This document shows positions 1 through 5,705 of a stretch of DNA of 24,647 nt, in pieces. Positions within the stretch are counted from its first letter, which is position 1. Every line of letters begins with the position of its first letter. Position numbers and translations under genes: made by a program. Under the pieces are notes generated by a model. It saw only the letters and a list, made by a program, of their open reading frames with translations, made no database searches and had not been told where the DNA came from. The stretch is from a virus, in the IMG/VR virus record IMGVR_UViG_3300009285_004882, positions 1 to 24,647 of that record. One strand, given 5' to 3'.

Positions 1-140
1 TTAATCTCTTATTGTGATGAAAAAATTACGTTTCGGTCTATAAAAAATCTCCCGCTATTGGGACTATAGTTAATAACAACTGTTTTAAGCATAAAAACAC
101 TGGTTGTTAAGAAAATATTAAGAAAATACCAATAATTTTC

Positions 141-168
141 TTGGAAAGAGTCCAAAAAAGAGTATATA
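141..168 (+). promoter_or_regulatory. Candidate sigma70-like promoter for the beta-helix gene
   Basis: A TTGGAA box at 141-146 is followed by a 16-nt spacer and TATATA at 163-168. Each box matches 4 of 6 consensus bases. A small TTGGA/TCCAA inverted repeat (141-155) overlaps the -35 side. The only gene downstream on this strand starts at 277. AT-rich sequence gives such matches by chance, so this is tentative. Confidence 0.3.
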
Positions 169-176
169 GACATTAA

Positions 177-257
177 AGGGCGGCTAACTGCTGGCACTAA
201 TGCCATATGGCCCGTAATTAAGCGGTGATTCTGAAATAAATGAGCACAGACCGCCCT
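177..257 (+). promoter_or_regulatory. Structured 5' leader with a 7-bp closing stem
   Basis: AGGGCGG at 177-183 is the exact complement of CCGCCCT at 251-257. Between them lie a TGGCA/TGCCA mini-hairpin (199-212) and the palindrome GCCATATGGC. The closing stem ends about 10 nt before the ribosome binding site (AAGGAT) of the gene at 277, so the fold could affect translation. The 81-nt length and 7-bp closing stem recall a tRNA, but no T-arm or anticodon arm is recognisable. I see no known riboswitch core. The rest of 1-276 is AT-rich and holds nothing else I can support. Confidence 0.35.
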
Positions 258-276
258 ACTATTTTAAGGATTTTGG

Positions 277-1962
277 ATGAAAAAAGCCTTTTTAGTGTTG
301 TTTCTGGTGCTGACGGCGGTTGGGCGGGGGGCGACATATTATGTCAATGGCACAACCGGAAACGACACTCACGGGAACGGCACAGAGACATGGGTTGATA
401 CCGATTCAAGCGAGACTTGGAGTGCCGGGGATACCGGGCCTTGGGCGACCATCCAAAAGTCGATTGATACGGTCTCAGCCAGTACGCATACTATCAATGT
501 GGCCGCCGGAACGTACGGCGATGAGGCCAGCGATATTATTACAATCGACACCGATCAAAGCAATAAGACATTAACGCTTGTGGCATCGGGGACGGTTATA
601 GTAGACACCAACAACGCAACCGCCATGATTTCGGTTACCGGGGCAATCAGCACGTCGTCGATTGAATTTCAGGGATTTACGTTTCAAGGGCATCAGGCCA
701 GCCAATTTGGGCTTCGTTACAGTGCACACAATAACGACTTAGACCTTGTACTGACGAATTGTATATTTGATACGACGGGGGACAACACCGTCTATATGAC
801 CCCATTTTATTCCGCAGCGGTTGCTTCTGCGGTCAATCGGACGTTGACATGTACAGGTTGCGAGATTAACTCGGTCGGCACAAACCCAACCTATGAGTTT
901 TTGCTGTTTTCCGACTTTGGAAATATCATCTTTGACACGTGTACCATTAATTATCCAGCCACAGATACAGGAGCCATTCTTTTCAAGCTGGTAGGTTATC
1001 AGGCCAGATTCAGTGTTAGGAATTGTACGATCACACAAAGTTCATCAGCGGGAGGAACTACTTTTGATCCTGCTCTGATAACGGCTTTAACCAGCGTTGA
1101 ATTTTACTTTAATACCATATCGGGCGGAAATTCCGGTGCGGTCGCAGGCGGAAAAGGAATCTTTTTAGAGCCGTTTACAGGTGTTAAATATGATGCTTAT
1201 ATTGTCGGAAATACCCTTACACCGAGAGGAAGAGGTATTTCGGTTGGCGCGGACTCCGATGCGACTCCTTACGATATGGGTTATATTTATATTGCAAATA
1301 ACCGCATCACAAAGCAGAGCACGGATGAAGGTCACGGCGTTTATTTAGGACTCACAGGGACGGACAATGAAAACATCATTTTTGAAAACAACTATGTCAA
1401 TGTGAGTTCCAGAGATGACGAGTATGCGTTAGTTATCAAATCAACCGGCGTGACGGCGATCAACAATGAATGTATTGGTGATTACGCCTGTGATATTAAG
1501 GGCGGACAGGGAGTTTTGTTACGAAATAATAAACTCACGACCACGGGAAAATATGCTCTTTGGATAGAAGATCAACCGGCAGCCGGGGCAAATCCACAAC
1601 GTTTCCCGCAAAAGTTCTCGGTGGAAAATAACATCATCAATGGTTCGGGCGGCGAGTATTCCGTATATGCCACAGATCAAACTTATTATACCGCATGTAA
1701 TTTCGACCGGAATCTTTACTACGGCGGCTCCGTGGCAACCTTTTTTATTGATGGAGACAAGACGTTTGCTCAGTGGCAGGCGTATTGGCTTTCCAATGGA
1801 ACAACGGAAACCAGTAAAGTCAATGATTCTGCGTCTAAAGTGCAAAATCCCGGTACTGCAACCGGGTTATATTTAGATATGGACGGGACAAAAGAATGGG
1901 TGGGTATCCCGCAGAGTTCCGGCAGCAGTGATCGCCGCGCCCGATATTCCGGTCTTTATTAA
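277..1962 (+). CDS. Secreted right-handed parallel beta-helix protein
   Basis: A 561-aa protein with a clear Sec signal peptide: MKK, a hydrophobic stretch at residues 4-15, and a probable cut after Ala19 (GRGA|TYYV). The mature N-terminus (TYYVNGTTGNDTHGNG, then GPWATIQKSIDTV and INVAAGTYGDE) is the usual opening of pectate-lyase-like beta-helix proteins (DUF1565-type). Many short strand-turn repeats follow, such as IEFQGFTFQG, VLTNCIFDTTGDN and YIANNRITKQS, through residue ~480. Such folds occur in polysaccharide lyases and phage tailspikes; no catalytic residues can be assigned by eye. AAGGAT lies upstream of ATG 277. The gene stands alone, convergent with the leftward operon. A signal peptide is unusual for a virion spike, so it may instead be a secreted or surface protein expressed during infection or lysogeny. 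Confidence 0.75.
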   Translation: MKKAFLVLFLVLTAVGRGATYYVNGTTGNDTHGNGTETWVDTDSSETWSAGDTGPWATIQKSIDTVSASTHTINVAAGTYGDEASDIITIDTDQSNKTLTLVASGTVIVDTNNATAMISVTGAISTSSIEFQGFTFQGHQASQFGLRYSAHNNDLDLVLTNCIFDTTGDNTVYMTPFYSAAVASAVNRTLTCTGCEINSVGTNPTYEFLLFSDFGNIIFDTCTINYPATDTGAILFKLVGYQARFSVRNCTITQSSSAGGTTFDPALITALTSVEFYFNTISGGNSGAVAGGKGIFLEPFTGVKYDAYIVGNTLTPRGRGISVGADSDATPYDMGYIYIANNRITKQSTDEGHGVYLGLTGTDNENIIFENNYVNVSSRDDEYALVIKSTGVTAINNECIGDYACDIKGGQGVLLRNNKLTTTGKYALWIEDQPAAGANPQRFPQKFSVENNIINGSGGEYSVYATDQTYYTACNFDRNLYYGGSVATFFIDGDKTFAQWQAYWLSNGTTETSKVNDSASKVQNPGTATGLYLDMDGTKEWVGIPQSSGSSDRRARYSGLY

Positions 1963-1988
1963 CCTTTTCCGATTTATCGGGATAGGTT
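1961..1988 (+). terminator. Weak hairpin just after the beta-helix gene
   Basis: AACCT (1961-1965) pairs with AGGTT (1984-1988), enclosing CCGA-TTTA-TCGG. It begins within the stop codon of the gene ending at 1962. There is no real T-tract after it, so function as a rightward terminator is uncertain. Confidence 0.3.
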
Positions 1989-2026
1989 TGAAGTGCTCGT
2001 TTACATAAAAATAGCGTCTAACAGGC

Positions 2027-2067
2027 TTAAAAATAAAGCCCCTCTCCTGCGGGAACAGAAGAAGGGC
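2027..2067 (-). terminator. Rho-independent terminator of the leftward operon
   Basis: On the minus strand, 2067 to 2038 forms a 12-bp hairpin with a 6-nt loop. All 12 pairs form if two G-U wobbles are allowed. It is followed directly by a T-rich tract (TTTATTTTT). On the plus strand the same two positions are C-A mismatches and there is no T-tract, so the direction is clear. It sits 57 nt beyond the last leftward gene. Confidence 0.75.
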
Positions 2068-2078
2068 CGACAGAAATA

Positions 2079-2112
2079 GCCCCCTCTTTCCCGGTAAAGG
2101 GATTGAGGGGGC
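2079..2112. terminator. Second hairpin between convergent genes
   Basis: GCCCCCTC (2079-2086) and GAGGGGGC (2105-2112) form a perfect 8-bp stem, extended inside by TCCC/GGGA. It lies between the leftward operon and the 2027-2067 terminator. Neither side has a good T-tract. It may back up termination or protect the mRNA 3' end. Confidence 0.45.
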
Positions 2113-2123
2113 GTAGGGTTCGT

Positions 2124-2306
2124 TTATGGCCTATTGATCCGGCGGTAAAAGTCCACAATCTTGTTTAACAGTTCCGAGTGATTCAACTTTTGCCGTCTTA
2201 GGGTCAGTTCTTCGGCCTTAAGAAGCTCAAAGTTTTCTTTGGCCTGCTTTGATATGGCCAAATTCCTTTTATCCTCTCTTTTCGTGCATGGTCGTCCTGC
2301 GTTCAT
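2124..2306 (-). CDS. Small basic protein, ribbon-helix-helix-like regulator candidate
   Basis: A 60-aa basic protein. A flexible N-terminus with an AGRPCTKREDKRN stretch leads into a short possible strand (NLAIS), a helix (KQAKENFELLKAEELTLRR) and a second helix (LNHSELLNKIVDFYRRI). This order and length fit the ribbon-helix-helix (CopG/Arc-type) DNA-binding fold, but that is inference from the pattern. AGGTGA lies before the ATG, and the gene starts 3 nt after the stop of its upstream neighbour, so the two are co-translated. It is the last gene of the leftward operon. If it is a repressor, the repeats in the divergent control region (5441-5705) are natural candidate operators. Confidence 0.65.
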   Translation of the reverse strand: MNAGRPCTKREDKRNLAISKQAKENFELLKAEELTLRRQKLNHSELLNKIVDFYRRINRP

Positions 2307-2309
2307 TAT

Positions 2310-2648
2310 TCACCTGCTTTCCGCCGCTGATATGGCGGCTTGTAATGGTTGTTGTAAATCTTGGCAAGCCATAATTGCTTGATTCAACGATCCATTGACT
2401 ACACATCCTTGTTTCGTAAGTTCGGAAAGTGCCCAAACCACGGTATCAAGCGATTTCTTGCACGCTTCGAGTAGTTCCGGGGCCGCGGCGATAAGACGGG
2501 CATTAGCTAATAATTCATCATGTTCTTGCTTAGTCCATACGCCTGTTTCAGCGATAAAAGCGTTTGTTTTTTCTTCTCGGATAACATAAGATTCACTGTT
2601 TCCGTGGTTTACATGTGCGCAAGTCCATTTTCCCTTAGTGTAACTCAT
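2310..2648 (-). CDS. Phage protein with NARLIAAAPELLEA motif
   Basis: A 112-aa protein. The opening MSYTKGKWTC, a short beta-rich section (SYVIREEKTNAFIAETG) and then NARLIAAAPELLEACKKSL at residues ~48-66 are the hallmark of a very common small phage/prophage protein family found in early or accessory regions. The C-terminal half is helical. The family's molecular role is unknown to me. It overlaps the upstream lysozyme-like gene by ATGA and has the same AAAGCAGGTGAA ribosome-binding segment as the next gene downstream. Confidence 0.75.
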   Translation of the reverse strand: MSYTKGKWTCAHVNHGNSESYVIREEKTNAFIAETGVWTKQEHDELLANARLIAAAPELLEACKKSLDTVVWALSELTKQGCVVNGSLNQAIMACQDLQQPLQAAISAAESR

Positions 2649-3016
2649 TTTTCACCTGCTTTCTTAATTTTATTGATATATGCTTTAACTTTTGGTTCAT
2701 TCATTTGTTTCCATCCGTCCGGGCCTGCACAATGGATAGATGCGAGTATTTCCATTGTGGCCTTTTTGCCGGTCGTTTTCTGATAATGATTCCCGTACCG
2801 TGTCAAGTATGCCTTGACTACCTTTTCGGCCTTCTGCGGGTCTTGTGCTTCGCTATACGGCCAATTAACGCCGAGATAATCAGTTCCATCTTTCCAATAT
2901 AATTCCCATATTTGAAATTTCCCTATGGCACGTCCAGAATCTCCGACGGCTTGATTATTGCCGGCGGATTCGACTTGGGCAATTAAGGGCAAAAGGGCAA
3001 AAATGATCTTATCCAT
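2645..3016 (-). CDS. Lysozyme/transglycosylase-like enzyme (candidate endolysin)
   Basis: A 123-aa protein from ATG 3016. This start is chosen because AAGGGGGGG lies just upstream and the ATG overlaps the previous gene's stop by 8 nt (ATGGATAA); an in-frame start at 3097 would bury most of that gene. IAQVESAGNNQAVGDSGRAIGKFQI resembles the active-site segment of lysozyme-fold transglycosylases, with Glu16 as likely catalytic acid and GKFQI as the substrate-cleft loop. Conserved-looking IHCAGPDG follows at ~98. It would cleave peptidoglycan glycan strands at lysis or during entry. There is no signal peptide, so a phage endolysin would need a holin, and none is evident in the leftward operon. 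Confidence 0.7.
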   Translation of the reverse strand: MDKIIFALLPLIAQVESAGNNQAVGDSGRAIGKFQIWELYWKDGTDYLGVNWPYSEAQDPQKAEKVVKAYLTRYGNHYQKTTGKKATMEILASIHCAGPDGWKQMNEPKVKAYINKIKKAGEK

Positions 3017-3212
3017 TTTGCCCCCCCTTGATGATCGAAAGCTTGATTCTGTGTAGTTTTTCATGGTATTGTCCAGAAATTCTTTGAAACGCATCATTCA
3101 GCAGATCGCCCTTGAAGTTGGTTAACGCCCGGAATTCTGTTTCAGTCCTCCAGACTTCGAGGTTTACAAATTTCCGATTGACTTCATTATTTACTTTTGA
3201 TAGATTTTCCAT
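3009..3212 (-). CDS. Small hypothetical protein upstream of the lysozyme-like gene
   Basis: A 67-aa soluble, mostly helical protein (MENLSKVNNEVNRKF...). AAGGAGT lies 8 nt before the ATG, a strong ribosome binding site. Its stop overlaps the start of the lysozyme-like gene by 8 nt, so translation of the two is probably coupled. It has no membrane segment and so is not a holin. It could be a lysis regulator or unrelated; I do not recognise the family. Confidence 0.6.
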   Translation of the reverse strand: MENLSKVNNEVNRKFVNLEVWRTETEFRALTNFKGDLLNDAFQRISGQYHEKLHRIKLSIIKGGQNG

Positions 3213-3242
3213 GCTCTTTACTCCTTATCAGTAAAGGGTCAT

Positions 3243-3272
3243 GGGGCTGGCGTTTTACGGACGCGCAGCCCC
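3243..3272 (-). other. Intergenic RNA hairpin E1
   Basis: GGGGCTG (3243-3249) pairs with CAGCCCC (3266-3272) and GCGT with ACGC inside it, leaving a one-base bulge and a 7-nt loop. It lies 7 nt below the stop of the gene at 3280-3801. No T-tract follows in the leftward direction. Its minus-strand apical part contains CCGTAAAA, shared with E2. Confidence 0.55.
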
Positions 3273-3279
3273 AAAATGA

Positions 3280-3801
3280 TTAGTTATTTTTCCATATCCG
3301 AATTGGCATAAGGCAAGCCCACATAAAACTATCCGCAAAATAAGCGATAGTATCTGCGCCACGACTTAGGAAATTTGGGCTAAAATGCAGTACTGCTTTA
3401 AGAAAACGCTCAAAATTCCAATAATCAAGAGCAATATTCCCGATAGTTGCGGCGGTTACAATTTCATGTAGTGTATCACAGCGATGCGCCAGCAAAACCG
3501 ATTCTTCTATTAGGTTTATAACGTCTTCGAGTTTAGGAAAAAACTGGTTTTCTGTCTTTACAAGACAATTCCCCTCAAGTTTATAACAACCCTCTTGATA
3601 GTTTCCGTAACCAAAAAACATTGCCCCGCATCGTCCATCCGTCGCTAAAAGTTTTGCCTTACGAACGCAAGCGTAATGCGCGTAAGGGTGGTTTGGATCC
3701 CGTCTGTATCTATCTGCGGTTTCTTTTTTGATGATACTGCGTAAAACAGCAAGTGTATTTTTGTCTGGTTCAATAAGAGACAATTTTTCTTCGTTTTTCA
3801 T
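3280..3801 (-). CDS. Small DNA sliding clamp (DnaN)-like protein
   Basis: A 173-aa protein. LLATDGRCGAMFF (residues 51-63) resembles the ATDGhRLA signature of bacterial beta clamps. FFPKLEDVI (87-95) looks like the F/YP-x-x-x-x-VI segment that follows it. The C-terminus has FLKAVLHFSPN... and ends with ACLMPIRI (162-169), like the terminal IMPMRL of DnaN. That order matches a single clamp domain; a full DnaN has about 370 aa in three domains. Possible roles are a replication accessory factor, a clamp competitor or a diverged clamp subunit. AAGGAAT precedes the ATG. It is flanked by hairpins E1 and E2. The assignment rests on motif order by eye and is moderate. Confidence 0.5.
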   Translation of the reverse strand: MKNEEKLSLIEPDKNTLAVLRSIIKKETADRYRRDPNHPYAHYACVRKAKLLATDGRCGAMFFGYGNYQEGCYKLEGNCLVKTENQFFPKLEDVINLIEESVLLAHRCDTLHEIVTAATIGNIALDYWNFERFLKAVLHFSPNFLSRGADTIAYFADSFMWACLMPIRIWKNN

Positions 3802-3835
3802 TTTTCTATTCCTTATCCTATAGTTTTTAAGTCCA

Positions 3836-3863
3836 GAGCCGAGATTTTACGGTATCGCGGCCC
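3836..3863 (-). other. Intergenic RNA hairpin E2
   Basis: The arms 3836-3844 and 3855-3863 pair at 8 of 9 positions on the minus strand, counting one G-U. The 10-nt loop contains CCGTAAAA on the minus strand, the same 8-mer found in the apex of E1. It lies 26 nt below the stop of the 89-aa gene. No leftward T-tract follows immediately. Confidence 0.5.
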
Positions 3864-3888
3864 TAAATTATGGGGTTAAACAAGAAGC

Positions 3889-4158
3889 TCAACTTTTATC
3901 ACTATTTTCTTCCGCTAAGCACTGATGGCAAACGCGCCATGGGTCAATTTCGCCACGTCTTACGGCCTCACAAAAAGATTCTTCTGTGTGTCCTTCGGCT
4001 GGGGTTAAACCGGAATCTTTTAGCGCGGCGACTGCCCGTAAATAGCCGTGATTTCCAAGCAAATACTGCCGACGCTCCTCTGTTCCGGGGGCACGATAAT
4101 TATCTTCCCCGCATATTGGGCACGTATTGAACAGGTTTTTTTCTTTTTCTTTTTTCAT
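3889..4158 (-). CDS. Small protein with split four-cysteine zinc site
   Basis: An 89-aa protein. CPICGED at residues 13-19 (Cys13, Cys16) and VCHQC at 76-80 (Cys77, Cys80) make two CxxC knuckles at opposite ends. They could bind one zinc and close the protein on itself. The middle is helical and charged (TEERRQYLLGNHGYLRAVAALKDSGL). AAGGGAAG lies before the ATG, and the upstream gene's stop is 2 nt away. Role unknown; protein- or nucleic-acid-binding zinc adaptors of this size are common in phage early regions. Confidence 0.65.
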   Translation of the reverse strand: MKKEKEKNLFNTCPICGEDNYRAPGTEERRQYLLGNHGYLRAVAALKDSGLTPAEGHTEESFCEAVRRGEIDPWRVCHQCLAEENSDKS

Positions 4159-4160
4159 TT

Positions 4161-4400
4161 TTACTTCCCTTCTGCCGCATCAATAGCGGCTATAAGAAGT
4201 TTTCGACTTTCGCCAAGTTGTACATGGTTTAATTTTGAAGTTGTAATTTCCCTATTATCTATCATAAAATTAAGATTTTGCAGGGTGTATTTACACGCTT
4301 CCAGCAGTAACCCGAAGTTATTCCATCGAAGCATCAATTCATCCGAAATGGCTTTCGGGCAGTTAACTTCACAACCGGCTATTATAATTTTCTCGTTCAT
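4161..4400 (-). CDS. Small hypothetical protein
   Basis: A 79-aa protein from ATG 4400, preferred over an in-frame ATG at 4442 because the segment AAGCAGGGAAAAA directly precedes it. That segment matches the ribosome-binding stretch used by the genes at 2306 and 2648. It also avoids overlap with the 56-aa gene upstream. The product begins MNEKIIIAGCEVN and is helical afterwards, with LRWNNFGLLLEACKYTLQNL and an end (LLIAAIDAAEGK) reminiscent of the NARLIAAAPELLEA-type protein at 2310-2648, which ends LQAAISAAESR. A distant relationship is possible. No function can be given. Confidence 0.6.
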   Translation of the reverse strand: MNEKIIIAGCEVNCPKAISDELMLRWNNFGLLLEACKYTLQNLNFMIDNREITTSKLNHVQLGESRKLLIAAIDAAEGK

Positions 4401-4435
4401 TTTTTCCCTGCTTTCTGCCTTATAGGCTAAAAGAA

Positions 4436-4606
4436 TTAACAATCAGTTATTCCCCATGTTCCCTTGATTGTTTCAGTTGTTCCACACGGCGGAACAATAC
4501 CACCGATATAATCATCCTCAATCATATCGGCAATGTGTCGCAGTAAACCGGCCACGGTTGTTTCCGGTGTTTCGTCGGTTACTTCAAAATCAATTAGTAC
4601 TTTCAT
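4436..4606 (-). CDS. Small acidic hypothetical protein (56 aa)
   Basis: An open frame of 57 codons, short enough to be missed by a 60-aa cut-off. AAAAGGGTAG precedes ATG 4606 at good spacing, and it fills an otherwise empty gap in the operon. The product starts MKVLIDFEVTDETPETTVAGL and continues with a helix (RHIADMIEDDYIGG), ending in KGTWGITDC. The shape is an alpha/beta mini-domain with two cysteines. I do not recognise the family. Confidence 0.6.
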   Translation of the reverse strand: MKVLIDFEVTDETPETTVAGLLRHIADMIEDDYIGGIVPPCGTTETIKGTWGITDC

Positions 4607-4643
4607 TTTTCTACCCTTTTCAAAGTTTTAAGTTTTATTTCAT

Positions 4644-4701
4644 CTACAATCCCGCTCAAAAGTCCCGGTTCATGCCGACACCGGGACGGTTAAAAGAGCG
4701 G
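4644..4701 (-). other. Intergenic RNA element E3, two nested stems plus ATTGTAG tail
   Basis: An outer stem CCGCTC/GAGCGG (4652-4657 with 4696-4701) encloses a perfect 8-bp inner stem GTCCCGGT/ACCGGGAC (4662-4669 with 4680-4687). On the minus strand TTTT follows the inner stem, so it could act as a weak terminator. The 3' arm then runs on into AGCGGGATTGTAG, a 13-mer also present in E4. It begins 1 nt below the stop of the 143-aa gene. Confidence 0.55.
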
Positions 4702-4702
4702 A

Positions 4703-5134
4703 CTATTTTAAGCTGTCTTGAAATATATTCCAAAACGTAGGATCGAGGGAAATTGATTGTCCGGTGCAGGTTCGACCCCAGAAACTCATACATAACTCGT
4801 CGGACTCAATGACAGGTTCGCCAATTTCGCGCAGTTCTTCAAGTAACCATTCATCTGTGATAATCCACCATTCAAATATTTCTTGCGGTTCTTGTTTTGG
4901 CTCTTCTTTTGATTTACAGCATTTCGCCGCTTTTGCAATATCTTGAAAACCTCTACCACATTCAGGACACTTAAACTCATAAAAGTTTTCGATTTCGTCG
5001 TATTGCAAAACTTCTTTTTCCAGCAACTTTTCCACCAAACAGGACGCCAAAACAACGCTATTTTGTATCCTGTTTTCGATAATCTGTTTTTGTTCTGGAG
5101 TTGAATTGCCATAATGTATTTTTTTTGTTTTCAT
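4703..5134 (-). CDS. Hypothetical protein with cysteine-rich zinc-finger-like segment
   Basis: A 143-aa protein. The N-terminal half is helical (PEQKQIIENRIQNSVVLASCLVEKLL). FKCPECGRGF at residues 54-63 gives a CxxC knuckle, with KCC at 71-73 as likely partner ligands. The C-terminal half is acidic and rich in Trp (EIFEWWIITDEWLLEELREIGEP). AGAGGTAGAG precedes the ATG. The gene lies between elements E4 and E3. The mix of a zinc knuckle and an acidic domain suggests protein binding, but no family is recognised. Confidence 0.65.
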   Translation of the reverse strand: MKTKKIHYGNSTPEQKQIIENRIQNSVVLASCLVEKLLEKEVLQYDEIENFYEFKCPECGRGFQDIAKAAKCCKSKEEPKQEPQEIFEWWIITDEWLLEELREIGEPVIESDELCMSFWGRTCTGQSISLDPTFWNIFQDSLK

Positions 5135-5177
5135 AATCTCTACCTCTTTTCTCTTTTAACCTTGTTTTTTAGTGTTG

Positions 5178-5222
5178 CTACAATCCCGCTTTGCTTTTGA
5201 AAGCCACGGCAGACCGAGCGGG
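5178..5222 (-). other. Intergenic RNA element E4, branched fold plus ATTGTAG tail
   Basis: CCCGCT (5185-5190) pairs with AGCGGG (5217-5222). Inside, the minus strand can form CGG-TCTG-CCG and GCTT-TCAA-AAGC, giving a three-way junction. The 3' arm continues as AGCGGGATTGTAG, identical over 13 nt to E3 while the interior differs. It lies just below the stop of the 70-aa gene. Confidence 0.5.
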
Positions 5223-5227
5223 GGAAA

Positions 5228-5440
5228 TCAAACTATTCCACCGTTAATATATTCAGCCAGTTCCGTATAAATATCTGACTTGCGCCATGCACCGTCGCCA
5301 TAAACAAAAGAATGAGTGCATACCGAATCTGTCAAAGAAAAGATTTTCCCATCCGGGGCAGCCATAGAAATTGCATAGCCGTCATCCTGTATAATACAAC
5401 CGGCTTTTTCGGCCAGAGCATAAATATTTTGCTTTTTCAT
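5228..5440 (-). CDS. Hypothetical protein, first gene of the leftward operon
   Basis: A 70-aa protein, MKKQNIYALAEKAGCIIQDDGYAISMAAPDGKIF..., with an alternating pattern that suggests a small alpha/beta fold. The ribosome binding site is weak (only GAG 6 nt before the ATG). It is the first gene after the leftward promoter at 5486-5514, the position often held by an early regulatory or host-takeover protein. There is no helix-turn-helix and no family recognised. Confidence 0.6.
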   Translation of the reverse strand: MKKQNIYALAEKAGCIIQDDGYAISMAAPDGKIFSLTDSVCTHSFVYGDGAWRKSDIYTELAEYINGGIV

Positions 5441-5464
5441 TTTTACTCAAATTCTAAGGTTAAT

Positions 5465-5476
5465 ATTATCAATCTC
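5465..5476 (-). repeat. 12-mer shared by two divergent leaders, copy 1
   Basis: On the minus strand this reads GAGATTGATAAT and starts 9 nt after the -10 box at 5486-5491, so it lies at the extreme 5' end of the leftward transcript. An identical copy lies at 6817-6828 on the plus strand, just before the ribosome binding site of the gene at 6843. Confidence 0.55.
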
Positions 5477-5485
5477 ACTGTTTAA

Positions 5486-5514
5486 AGTATAGTAAACCAA
5501 AAGCACGAAAGCAA
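5486..5514 (-). promoter_or_regulatory. Sigma70-like promoter of the leftward operon
   Basis: On the minus strand, TTGCTT (5514-5509) is separated by 17 nt from TATACT (5491-5486). The -10 matches 5 of 6 consensus bases and the spacing is ideal. Transcription would begin near 5479, about 40 nt before the first leftward gene. Confidence 0.6.
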
Positions 5515-5542
5515 GCAAATAATCAAAATGATTTCAAAACCT

Positions 5543-5666
5543 GCATTATTAAGCCAAAAAGACGCTATATAACCAAATAAATATGAAAATAATTATCAAA
5601 AAAACATGTTGGACACTTGACATATAAAACAATTAAACCATAAACCGCATTATTGAAGCAAAAAAG
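5543..5666. repeat. Imperfect direct repeat in the divergent control region
   Basis: GCATTATTAAGCCAAAAAG at 5543-5561 recurs as GCATTATTGAAGCAAAAAAG at 5647-5666, 104 nt away. The first 8 nt are identical, and the rest differs by one shift. The first copy is 29 nt upstream of the leftward -35; the second begins 3 nt after the rightward -10. These are natural positions for operators, but no binding protein is shown. Confidence 0.4.
5617..5644 (+). promoter_or_regulatory. Candidate promoter for the terminase small subunit gene
   Basis: A perfect TTGACA (5617-5622), a 16-nt spacer, then CATAAA (5639-5644), which matches 4 of 6 -10 bases. It faces right, about 60 nt before the gene at 5706. The surrounding 5441-5705 stretch is very AT-rich and holds no gene I can support. 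Confidence 0.45.
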
Positions 5667-5705
5667 AAGGCAATAATAGTACAAAACAAGAAAAAGATAA
5701 AAACT

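Noticed and set aside
9-206. Minus-strand open frame of 65 codons with hydrophobic stretches
   Set aside because: It has no ribosome binding site, overlaps the structured leader and candidate promoter of the beta-helix gene, and its composition looks like AT-rich non-coding sequence.
177-257. tRNA gene
   Set aside because: The 7-bp stem and 81-nt span fit, but there is no GTTCRA T-loop, no convincing D-arm or anticodon arm, and no CCA.
3017-3097. Longer N-terminus for the lysozyme-like gene
   Set aside because: It would overlap most of the well-supported 67-aa gene, while ATG 3016 has a strong ribosome site and the usual 8-nt overlap.
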